Source: CAYUMU01 sp964445985
GTDB lineage: Bacteria > Planctomycetota > Planctomycetia > Pirellulales > S012-138
Direction: 5' to 3'
Assembly (NCBI GenBank): GCA_964445985.1
Contig: CAYUMU010000049.1
Location: forward strand, 1-51,297
Length of the DNA stretch: 51,297 bases
The notes beneath the pieces were generated by a model. It was not told the DNA's origin. It did not search any database and worked only from the letters and a program-made list of their open reading frames with translations. Position numbers and translations under genes: made by a program. Of this stretch, positions 27,501 through 34,640 are shown one piece after another. Numbering within the stretch: the first letter of the stretch is position 1; the number at the start of each line of letters is the position of its first letter.

Positions 27501-27833
27501 GCTGGAGAATCGCCGCGTGGCCAGCCACGGCGTAGGCACAATGACGGCAAGGTAGTGATCGAACTCGTTATCGTTCGGCTGCAGTTCCAGCGACTGCACC
27601 AGCCCGTTGAAGTAGCGAGTTTCGCCGATTGGCCCGGCGAGTTCAGCCGTGACCAACTGCCCCAGCAGCTTTTCAAAGGGCACATCGGTGCCGCGCGGAG
27701 TGATCAATTGAAGTTCGAATTGAAACAGGCGCGACAGCGCCTCGGTGCCGGAGAGGCCTACCAACAACAGCACATCATCTCCCAGGGGGGTCTTGATGCA
27801 AAGCGGTCGATTGAGTTGCGTATAGAACGGCAT
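24552..27833 (-). CDS. vgrG: VgrG spike protein with a long insertion
   Basis: A 1093-residue VgrG, chosen start ATG at 27833 because VgrG homology begins at MPFYTQLNRPLCIKTPLGDD; the open frame to 28280 adds non-homologous sequence. Residues 1-380 are the gp27-like base (FELQLITPRGTDVPFEKLLG, CVQFQETDFAFACRLMEEEG), about 395-485 the gp5-like OB fold (YGRVKVQFHWDREG, FFWPRIGQEVLVGFLEGDPD, PVVVGSVYNAQN). The end is a short beta-helix (CGPSKITINAQGITIDG, 1038-1054). Between lies an unusual stretch of about 490 residues with Gly-rich linkers and two hydrophobic segments (about 691-714 and 760-784). VgrG family proteins form the trimeric needle of contractile secretion machines. No sheath or baseplate gene is present nearby. 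Confidence 0.9.
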   Translation of the reverse strand: MPFYTQLNRPLCIKTPLGDDVLLLVGLSGTEALSRLFQFELQLITPRGTDVPFEKLLGQLVTAELAGPIGETRYFNGLVQSLELQPNDNEFDHYLAVIVPTPWLATRRFSSRIFQQKSVPEILATVFQGMQTTQELSATYQPRNYCVQFQETDFAFACRLMEEEGIFYYFRHEQDGHTLVLTDGPFQLRNVAEPSTMIYDALGGGLRDSACVFNWRKRQEIRSSQCTLWDHTFELPGKNLEAQEAIQKTVQVGQVTHQLPGADAELEVYEFPGRYSQRYDGIDPGGAPRPADLQNLYTDNVATAKVRIEAEAAAAIRLTGQSNCATLIPGCKFTLERHPHADGNYLLTEVSHHAELPSNYRAADGGAGFKYLNQFACLPEALPFRPQRVTPRPRVHGLQTATIVGPSGDQMFLDIYGRVKVQFHWDREGQNNSGSSCWLRVSQVWAGQGWGAFFWPRIGQEVLVGFLEGDPDRPVVVGSVYNAQNMPPFEMPQNSAACGFKSCTIGGDPSSQFNMLVFYDTVGNEHVHMHSETHECITSETMNFHRTNGPEIQVVGILPMGLGGGGGTAEEPAYIDPSHVERQLLSSDLKPLPSEPIIQIAQPGDVLGEAGNLRAALAPSSGGGGGVIDWFSAPGELFAPHSKYAEFWKSILPGSQKYQLGAQVNVTVGGDRTAHIMLGSDNRFCFDPEALLWGLLPGFKGGIAAAVLSGLGGANSMVIGPTSNLQYYSVLNVRRGKLYAFEAPSFAKNPTNPKYLNIPAAVMAGLTTATALVGDLVVAITAQVKHSTNSEDYPSWATWLSTFLSGKCQALLEEIEKENAEISHAANQASKATNLSAQAAGLALQSSCGTDAFSIVVDYAERTVLSGMDAVLPNNVAPDQILAENNLIAEGNYTRRAVGDICIQSEGHQGGPSVTSITAQGGGAAANNGLVNLQGSKAVQMQAGMAQPSFVKVSTSPTAGSVCVVNSNTGPESFVHIRQGLPGVSPQITMKQLPPSINISTGVPPAAGSLVELTETGIGLSVGIAKVTLAVDSITLECGPSKITINAQGITIDGATNTYGSGSTLSSTHQGTAVTDKGTGTVKVQGAMVNIGA

Positions 27834-28289
27834 CGGGCCTGCTTTCCCCGCGTTGGTGACGAATGGAACCCGCCAGGTTGAGTCAACCTTTTCCACCCAT
27901 TGTTGTGAGGGCGGCGACCGGCCACGTTCCAAATGGACTGGCAGCCAAGGGCGCCTTGGTGAAGTCTTCGGATTACTTCGGCGCCATAAAACAGCGAATT
28001 TGGGCATGCCGCGGGCTTTGTAACGGTCCCTGCGCCGGTTGAAAAAGTTGGATCGATTGTGCGGCTCGCCACGGTCGCGCGGCCCAGCGGCATCGAAAAC
28101 CTGGCCCCATTTACCAGGCAGCGAGTTGCCTGGGGGCCAGAGCAAGCTACGGTTGCTCAAGCTTGCTGCGCAGCCTTGGGATATTCCCCCCCGACTTTCC
28201 TGCCTGGTCTTCCCGAGCTGCGACCTTGACATTCCCACCACGACCGGCGCGGCAGCTCCGTGTCCTGCCCTCTCACCCACGCGCTATCC
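27834..28289. promoter_or_regulatory. Divergent promoter region of the VgrG cassette and the giant pseudocaspase gene
   Basis: 456 bases separate two divergent starts. No credible gene is inside; the frames open here are N-terminal extensions of the two genes. The one clear structure is the nested hairpin at 28101-28140. The promoters of both operons should lie here, so this stretch is the obvious place for joint control. Confidence 0.5.
28101..28140. repeat. Nested hairpin in the divergent intergenic region
   Basis: An outer stem pairs CTGGCCCC (28101-28108) with GGGGCCAG (28133-28140); an inner stem pairs CCAGGCA (28114-28120) with TGCCTGG (28127-28133) around a 6-base loop. The hairpin is strong for its size. 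Since both genes point away from it, it is not a simple terminator; an operator or attenuator is more likely. Confidence 0.6.
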
Positions 28290-31200
28290 ATGCCGAGCGA
28301 TCTGCTTTCTTCCAGGGCCGTTGATGAGCCTTCGAACGGATTGTCTCCAGGCAAAGCCGCGCCCGGCGCCGCGTCTACCTCGCGACTCAAGGGCGCCAGT
28401 GCTGGCGACACGCATGCGACCGATGGGAGCGATTCGAGCCGACGGGGCAGTTTGCCAGCCTGGCACCAGGGTCCCCCGCGCAAGCGTCGCCGATTCCGAC
28501 GCACGCAGATGGGCGCCGCCTGGCTTTGCTTGCTGGCGCTGACCGGCTTGTTCATTTGGGCCAGCACCTGGCTCCGCCCGCCGCGGCCCGTGAGCCTGAT
28601 GTTGATGGGCGCCGGTTACCAAGACAACCTGGCGATTGATGAGAACGTGTTCGGCTGGCAGTCCTTGATGGACATGTCGCAATTGGTGCGCGAAGACGAC
28701 TTTTCGAGCTGGGGCAAGCACCTGCTCAAGCTCCGCGGAGAGCCGCTGCAGTGGCGGACCGACACCCCCTGGCAAAAGAGCCTGGCAGACGGCCCGGAAA
28801 ACACCTTGGTGGTGGTGATGGCCATGCAAGGCGGCGCGGATTTGCACGGCGCTTTCCTGCTTCCGCAAAATGCCAATGTGGAAGACAACCCCACCAACCG
28901 CATCCGACTGACGGCGGTCCTGAAAACGCTCTCCGAATTGCCCGCCAGCAAACAGAAGGTGCTCATTCTGGATTGCACCGCCGTGGCTTCCAACTGGCAG
29001 CTAGGCATGCTGCGAAACGACTTCGCGCGCGAACTCCGCGAACTGATCCCGCGGATTGAAGCAATTCCGAACCTGGTGGTGCTGTCTTCGAGCGATGTCG
29101 ATCAACGATCCTGGGCATGCCGGGAGTATCGGCGCACGGTCTTTCTGCACTACGTGATTGAAGGTCTCAAAGGCGGGGCGCGCGACGAGCAGAACGATGG
29201 CCGCATTGACCTGCTCGAATTGCATCAGTACGTGCAAGAGAACGTTCGTCGCTGGACACAATTCAATCGTGGCGTTTTGCAAACGCCCGTGCTGTTGCCA
29301 GAAGGGTTGGAAGGCAAACAACGCGCCAGCCGGATCGATTTGGCAGTCGCCACCAGCAACTATCGCCCGCCCGATCCTCATGCGACTCCGGTCTATAGCG
29401 AATCGCCCGAGTTAAGCCAGTGGTGGCAAAGCCATGCCAAACTCGCCCAACAGCTTCCTTCCCCCATGGCTCATTCGCCCCAGTTGTGGCGGCAGTATCA
29501 AGACACCCTCTTGCGCTGCGAACGGTTGGTGCTGGCCGGCGATCTCGACGCCGCCAATAGCTTGTCGCGAGAACTACTCACGTTGGAAGTCGCCATCCAG
29601 CAAGCGCGCATCCTGTCGCTGAACTGCAGTCAAAATACATTAAGCATGCCCGCCGTGTCGGGCGTGCTTCCCACGCTCTCCGACGCGGCCCAACAGGCCG
29701 TTTCGCAGTTGTGGAATGCTCCGGCGGCCGAAGCCAGCCAATGCTGGAACGGCTTGCTCCAAAAGGCCCAGGATTCGAACCGCGCGCCTAACTTTGGGCA
29801 ACAAGTGGCCACCATGCTGTACGAGCGCGCCACGGCCGACCCGGTAACCAATCTGGCGAAGGCCACATCGCTGCTGCAAATTGTGGAAGATCCGCTGTTC
29901 CCCAACCCGGCCGAGGTTCATTTCCTCACCATGTTGCGGCTCGGGCTGCCCAATTCGCAGGTCACCCCCTCATCAACAGACGTCTCGGGTAGTGCCGCCG
30001 CCACTGCGGGTTCGGCTCTGGCGGGCTCAACTTCAGCAGGACCCGCCTCGGCAGGACCCGCCCTGGCGCCCTCGGGCATGCCGGCGGCCTTGGCCAACCT
30101 GTCGGGCGCGGCGTCCAGCGGGCCCACGCTGGCAGCCGTCAAGTCGCTCATGACTTGGCCGTCGACAGCCAACCCTTCTTCCGGTTCGGCCCAATCTTCT
30201 CCGGTTCTGACGATGGACGCGGAATTGATCACGTTGGCGCTGACCGTCCGCAAACTGGCGGAAAGAACGGCCGTCGATGGCCAGCCGGGCGTCGATGCCT
30301 ACAGCGGCATTGTCTACCCCTGGATCGCCGCCCAAATCCAGGCGAGCGACACCCTGCGCCGAGCGGGAGAGGACTTGTTATTCGCAGGGCAGGCGCACCA
30401 TCAACTCGCCAGGCAAAAGCTCATGCAGGCCGAAGCCGGCTACCAACAGGCTTGGGCGGCCGCCGTTCGCGTGCGCGAAGCTTGCCATATTCGCAATCAC
30501 GCCTTTGCCTCGTTGCCTTATTACGCTCATTGGCTTGCCGGCCGGATCACCATTGAAGAAGGCATTTCCATTCCCAACGATGCCCTGCTTTCCGACATGC
30601 AAACCCTCTGGGCGGCAGCCCACGAGTTGAGCCTGTTGCTCACCGCCCAACCGGCCGCCAATCCGGTTGGTTTAGGGCAGCAATTGCAAGCGCTCGCCGA
30701 AAAGACCGAATCGGTCAAACGTGGGCTGGATACGGCCGCCTCGCGCTGCCAGACCTGGTGGTGGGATCTTAGCGCCGTGGAGTTGCCCAGCGTGTGGCAC
30801 GAAGCTCGGGCCGCATTGAACTTTCCTCAAGAAGACCCCGCGCTGAGGGCCAAACTTCGCGGTGTGCTCTGCAAGACCTCGCGGCAGTTGCTCATCGAAT
30901 CGACGCAATCTGCCCTGTACGGCAGTGGCGGCAACATCTCGCTGCCGCCCGTTTCTCCCCAAACACAATCCCGCATGGCGCGCTTGGAAGGGCGGCGACA
31001 AGGGTTGATGGCCCTGGCCGTGCTCGGCAAGCACCGCTTTGATCAGGGGCAAGCCGATATTCGCGTGGCGATTGCCGCCTCTGCCGATTTGCCGTCGTCA
31101 CCGACTCCGGGGCCAGAACTTCCCCTGCCGCAAACCCAATTCGTGATCGGCCCAACACAAACCCCGATTACGCCCTCAACGGTCGCCTCCGCGCCACAGG

Positions 31201-34070
31201 CAACAACCAACAATAGCTCAAGCAACAAGCTTAACAGCACGGTTGCCGGGGTGGTTCCCGGCCAGTCACAAACGAACGCCAAATCGAACAAGACGCCTCA
31301 CGCGGGGTCACGTCCAGCCAGCGGCGCCGTGGCTGCCAACACCGGCGGGAGCATGGCGACCGGCTCGAGCGACTCCGCGGATGCGCGCTTGTCCACAACG
31401 AGCGAAGAGAGCTACGAAGAAGTTGTCCACCGCCTGCAAGTTTTCTCGGTGGAAGAAAACTGGTGGGTGTCGCTGAATGCCGCCGGCGAACAAATTGGCC
31501 GGCGCTGGTGGCAGATGGCGCCCGACATTCAATTGCTCATGCAGGCCAGCCAGAAGGCCATTCCGTGGACGCAACAGGTCCGGCAACTTCAGGCGGCCGA
31601 TCGGATCTGCCGGTTGATGACTGGAGCAGCCGCCAGTCAGCTCAGTGGAGATCCGGCCGCCGCGTACCGCCATGTCACCACGGCCCAACTGTTGTTGCAC
31701 ATGGCTCAGCGAAGCTGGTTCGACCACTGGTATTCGGTCGATCCCCAGGCGGTTCCCTACTATCGCGTGGCCGCCACGGCATTCCTTGATGATGCCGCCC
31801 GCCTGGCCACGCCCAAGGCTGAAATCAGCCAATGGCAAAAGCTGATTCAGATGCCAGGCAATCTGATGCTCACTGGGCCGCGGCAAATCAATTTAACAAC
31901 CGAACAACAACACGAACTGGTGTTCCAGGTGGGGCCGGCAGCCGGGGCGATTGTACCCGATGGCGCTCCCGTGCTGTGGGTGGAAACGACCGCCGGCGTG
32001 GAAGCGGCAGCTCCCCAGGCGGGCGAGCGGCACGTTCGTTCGCTCGATGCCAAGACCAGCACCGGTCGCTTTGTCTGCGTCATCACCAGCCCAACCTTAG
32101 CCGCGGCCATGGACAACGCTCCCCCGCGTCCGCAGGTGGTCGATAGCTCCGTCACGGCCAACGCCTGGTTCCGCGGCCAGCGGTTCGACGCGCAAGCCGA
32201 AATCTGCCTTCACCTCTGCCCCAACCTGGTCGTGCAACGGCCGGCCGCGCCCGAGCAGGCCAGCGTAACGGTTCGCGCCGCGCCCGATCTGCAACAGCAA
32301 TTCGGCGGCGGCACGGGCGCGGTTGCCATTGTGCTCGATGTTAGCGGCAGCATGGGTCCGCCTCCCGGTTCTGGCTTGCGGGGTTCGCCGGCAGGCCCCT
32401 CGGCGGCGCTCGGCTCCAACGCTCCGTCGGCCTCGCCTGCCGCCTTCAAATACACCGAAGCCACGCAGGCCCTTAACGAAGTGCTGCAAAAGCTGCCTTC
32501 GGGAACCGTGGTGAGCGTGTGGGTGTTTGGTCAGGCGATGGGTTCCAACAAAACGGTCGATGACGCCAATCGCACGGTCACTCGGATCCAGGATCCCATC
32601 GTCTGGAATTCCGAAGATCGCAGCCAGCTTTCGCGGTTGATGGCGGCCGTTCGTTACCCGGTGCTTGAGCCCTGGAACGAGTCGCCGATCGTGCGTGCCA
32701 TGCTCATGGCCAAGCAAGACCTGGTGGGAGCGCCCGGCTTCAAGTCGCTGGTGGTGCTTACCGACGGTCAAGACAACTGCTTCGCCACCGACAAACGCTA
32801 TAACCCCGATGGCCGAGACATCCCCACGGCCCTCCGCGACGCCTTCGCCTCCTCGGGCATTATTGTCAATATCGTGGGCTTCAAGGTGGAAGCCAAGGAA
32901 CGCTCGGCCGCTCTGCAACAATTCAAATCGGTGGAAGACTGGTCGCCGCCAGGGCGGTTCATTACGGTGGACAACGCCCAATCCCTGGCCGATCTGCTGC
33001 ACTCCGCCATGCGGCAACGCATGCGATACTGGGTTGAAAATTACGATACGAGTTTGGCGCCCGGCATGCCGGCCAATGGACTCGATGTCACGCTCCCTGG
33101 CGCGAACGATCAGTGGTATCCCGGCGGATTGTGGCCGGGAAGTTATCTGGCGCGCACCTTCACCGATCGCCTGGTGCAGGCCAACTTTGGACTCAATCGC
33201 GGCGATCTGCTCATACTTGAGCTTTCCCGCGGGCCGCGGGGCGTGCAATTCGGGCGGATGAACTACTCCCAGTCCGACTTCCCCTGGAAACCTTACCGCG
33301 AGACCGGCGCCTGGCGCATGTCGCTGTTGCAGAATCAACAATTGCCCCAGCAGGCGCTGCAAATGCTGGTGACCTTGGAATCGACGCCCCAGTCCCACGA
33401 ATCCACCCTCCAAGTCATCCGACCGCGAGAAGTTTGGCTGGAAGTCGAACCCGTCACGACCAAGGACTCTGGTCCGGTGGCCGTGCAGTGGGGCTATCAA
33501 TACGGTTACCCGGCTCCCGCATGGACAATCAACGTGCCGGCCTGGCCAGAAGATACGGCCACCGCCAACCTGGCGCCGCCTCGAATTCACGCCTGGTGGA
33601 ACCCCGATCAAAGCCTGGTGCCGAGCGCTTCGCTCGACCGAGGCCACGACTTCACCCGCCTCAGCGAGCTGTCGGGGCAATCGCTCCAAGTTGGCCAGGA
33701 CGAAATTACGATCGAAGGCGTGGACGTGGAACCACACCTGGTGCAGGTCGGCCCAGGTCACAAAGAAATGCGCAACTGTTTGGTGGTGAGATTCAGCCAG
33801 CCGCCCGGCAGGGCCATCGCCATGGATGTGGCCGGATTGACGCCGGCCGCGAGCGAATTGCGTTTCTACCGCGATATCGGTCGCTCGACGGCGCTCTTTT
33901 GGCCGGTCACCACCGACGAGGCCGCGCGAGCGCTGAATCGATTGCAATTCTTCTCCGTGGAAGAATTCAAGGCTCGGGCCGAGCGGCGAGGTTTCTCGCT
34001 GAAGTTGAACCAACTCCCCCCTCCCGCCGCGAGCGACGCTCGTCCCTTGCCCTACCAGTTTTCACCCTAG
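28290..34070 (+). CDS. Giant membrane-anchored pseudocaspase / von Willebrand A protein
   Basis: A 1926-residue protein; the ATG at 28290 is preferred to a GTG at 28260. About 75 disordered, positively charged N-terminal residues lead into a single membrane helix (AAWLCLLALTGLFIWAS, 76-92), which places the rest outside the cytoplasm. Residues about 100-345 have the caspase (C14) layout: a strand with LVVVMAMQGGADLHG, KVLILDCTAVA, then FLHYVIEGLKGGARDE and GRIDLLELHQYV. The catalytic GHG and DACHS motifs are changed, so peptidase activity seems lost. A long helical part with a low-complexity Ala/Gly/Ser/Pro stretch (about 565-600) follows. A VWA domain (about 1343-1580) keeps DVSGSMG and VVLTDGQDN. 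The gene is divergent from VgrG. The downstream 34641 gene is a relative. Confidence 0.78.
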   Translation: MPSDLLSSRAVDEPSNGLSPGKAAPGAASTSRLKGASAGDTHATDGSDSSRRGSLPAWHQGPPRKRRRFRRTQMGAAWLCLLALTGLFIWASTWLRPPRPVSLMLMGAGYQDNLAIDENVFGWQSLMDMSQLVREDDFSSWGKHLLKLRGEPLQWRTDTPWQKSLADGPENTLVVVMAMQGGADLHGAFLLPQNANVEDNPTNRIRLTAVLKTLSELPASKQKVLILDCTAVASNWQLGMLRNDFARELRELIPRIEAIPNLVVLSSSDVDQRSWACREYRRTVFLHYVIEGLKGGARDEQNDGRIDLLELHQYVQENVRRWTQFNRGVLQTPVLLPEGLEGKQRASRIDLAVATSNYRPPDPHATPVYSESPELSQWWQSHAKLAQQLPSPMAHSPQLWRQYQDTLLRCERLVLAGDLDAANSLSRELLTLEVAIQQARILSLNCSQNTLSMPAVSGVLPTLSDAAQQAVSQLWNAPAAEASQCWNGLLQKAQDSNRAPNFGQQVATMLYERATADPVTNLAKATSLLQIVEDPLFPNPAEVHFLTMLRLGLPNSQVTPSSTDVSGSAAATAGSALAGSTSAGPASAGPALAPSGMPAALANLSGAASSGPTLAAVKSLMTWPSTANPSSGSAQSSPVLTMDAELITLALTVRKLAERTAVDGQPGVDAYSGIVYPWIAAQIQASDTLRRAGEDLLFAGQAHHQLARQKLMQAEAGYQQAWAAAVRVREACHIRNHAFASLPYYAHWLAGRITIEEGISIPNDALLSDMQTLWAAAHELSLLLTAQPAANPVGLGQQLQALAEKTESVKRGLDTAASRCQTWWWDLSAVELPSVWHEARAALNFPQEDPALRAKLRGVLCKTSRQLLIESTQSALYGSGGNISLPPVSPQTQSRMARLEGRRQGLMALAVLGKHRFDQGQADIRVAIAASADLPSSPTPGPELPLPQTQFVIGPTQTPITPSTVASAPQATTNNSSSNKLNSTVAGVVPGQSQTNAKSNKTPHAGSRPASGAVAANTGGSMATGSSDSADARLSTTSEESYEEVVHRLQVFSVEENWWVSLNAAGEQIGRRWWQMAPDIQLLMQASQKAIPWTQQVRQLQAADRICRLMTGAAASQLSGDPAAAYRHVTTAQLLLHMAQRSWFDHWYSVDPQAVPYYRVAATAFLDDAARLATPKAEISQWQKLIQMPGNLMLTGPRQINLTTEQQHELVFQVGPAAGAIVPDGAPVLWVETTAGVEAAAPQAGERHVRSLDAKTSTGRFVCVITSPTLAAAMDNAPPRPQVVDSSVTANAWFRGQRFDAQAEICLHLCPNLVVQRPAAPEQASVTVRAAPDLQQQFGGGTGAVAIVLDVSGSMGPPPGSGLRGSPAGPSAALGSNAPSASPAAFKYTEATQALNEVLQKLPSGTVVSVWVFGQAMGSNKTVDDANRTVTRIQDPIVWNSEDRSQLSRLMAAVRYPVLEPWNESPIVRAMLMAKQDLVGAPGFKSLVVLTDGQDNCFATDKRYNPDGRDIPTALRDAFASSGIIVNIVGFKVEAKERSAALQQFKSVEDWSPPGRFITVDNAQSLADLLHSAMRQRMRYWVENYDTSLAPGMPANGLDVTLPGANDQWYPGGLWPGSYLARTFTDRLVQANFGLNRGDLLILELSRGPRGVQFGRMNYSQSDFPWKPYRETGAWRMSLLQNQQLPQQALQMLVTLESTPQSHESTLQVIRPREVWLEVEPVTTKDSGPVAVQWGYQYGYPAPAWTINVPAWPEDTATANLAPPRIHAWWNPDQSLVPSASLDRGHDFTRLSELSGQSLQVGQDEITIEGVDVEPHLVQVGPGHKEMRNCLVVRFSQPPGRAIAMDVAGLTPAASELRFYRDIGRSTALFWPVTTDEAARALNRLQFFSVEEFKARAERRGFSLKLNQLPPPAASDARPLPYQFSP

Positions 34071-34222
34071 CGGTCGATCAATAGGAATACAGCTGCCGCG
34101 ATGGCCAGCGCGCCAACAATCGTTTTGAATCCTTGAAAACTGAGATCTAGAAGAACATTTAATCCTGTTAGAATGAGAAAGGCGCATAACAGCATGACGC
34201 CGATTCGCTTCGTGATTTTCAT
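34067..34222 (-). CDS. Small two-helix membrane protein
   Basis: A 51-residue protein starting at 34222 with a good GAGGAA ribosome site six to seven bases upstream. It reads as a short basic start, a hydrophobic segment (GVMLLCAFLILTGLNVLL), a short turn and a second segment (IVGALAIAAAVFLLI). This resembles a widespread family of tiny membrane proteins of unknown role. Its stop shares CTAG with the stop of the giant plus-strand gene, so the two genes overlap tail to tail by four bases. Confidence 0.62.
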   Translation of the reverse strand: MKITKRIGVMLLCAFLILTGLNVLLDLSFQGFKTIVGALAIAAAVFLLIDR

Positions 34223-34377
34223 GGAAGATTCCTCAAGAAAGGTTGTTTTCGCGGAAGATTCGGCCGCCAGATGATTGCCCGGTTACCTTCCAGCTCCGCG
34301 GCCCTCTTCAGAAGGGCGGGGCGGTTGGCAAGCTTGGTGGCATCCCAAGTAGCGACCACAATCTCAATGCCTTGCAT
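34219..34377 (-). CDS. Short open frame, coupled to the small membrane protein
   Basis: A 52-codon frame whose TGA overlaps the next ATG in ATGA. Its peptide contains IEIVVATWDATKLANRPALL and RAAELEGNRAIIWRPN, which read like real protein rather than noise. I do not recognise the family. The same frame stays open upstream of the ATG, and it overlaps the previous short frame by 14 bases in a different frame, so the pair could be one gene interrupted by a frameshift. Confidence 0.35.
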   Translation of the reverse strand: MQGIEIVVATWDATKLANRPALLKRAAELEGNRAIIWRPNLPRKQPFLRNLP

Positions 34378-34516
34378 CGCAAACACCGCACACCTTGTTG
34401 ATAAGCTCCCCCCAACATTCCAGCAATAGAGCTTTATCGGCCATCGCTGTCATTTTGATCCTTTGCCCCGCCTTTACCTTCCCTGCCTCGCCGTCTGAGC
34501 CTGCTTGCCCGAACAT
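34364..34516 (-). CDS. Short open frame upstream of the mini-operon
   Basis: A 50-codon frame with a strong GGGGGAG ribosome site five to six bases before the ATG at 34516. The peptide includes GQRIKMTAMADKALLLECWG, faintly like a VgrG C-terminal beta-helix strand, and ends in CGVCDARH. It may be a remnant of a longer gene, continued after a frameshift by the next short frame. Low confidence as an independent gene. Confidence 0.3.
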   Translation of the reverse strand: MFGQAGSDGEAGKVKAGQRIKMTAMADKALLLECWGELINKVCGVCDARH

Positions 34517-34640
34517 TGGCGCTCCCCCCACTCCGGCTTATTGAGCTCTCCCGCCTGAAACATCGCACCCCCGCAAATTATCCCTCCCCGAACATCGCCC
34601 TCCCTGGGCTAACTTCCAACCTCTACCTTCAGAGCCAGAC
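34517..34640. other. Short promoter region
   Basis: 124 bases between the minus-strand short frame and the second giant gene. It is pyrimidine-rich on the plus strand with repeated CTCCC blocks. I see no gene, hairpin or clear promoter box. Confidence 0.3.

Noticed and set aside
26244..27881. 545-codon plus-strand frame opposite VgrG
   Set aside because: Mirror frame; residues show no family pattern, and VgrG on the other strand is certain.
27834..28280. N-terminal extension of VgrG by about 149 codons
   Set aside because: No homology, overlaps the divergent promoter region and the hairpin; VgrG homology begins at the ATG at 27833.
32097..34013. 638-codon minus-strand frame opposite the first giant gene
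   Set aside because: A mirror frame caused by high GC content in the third codon position of the plus-strand gene; no domain or ribosome site.
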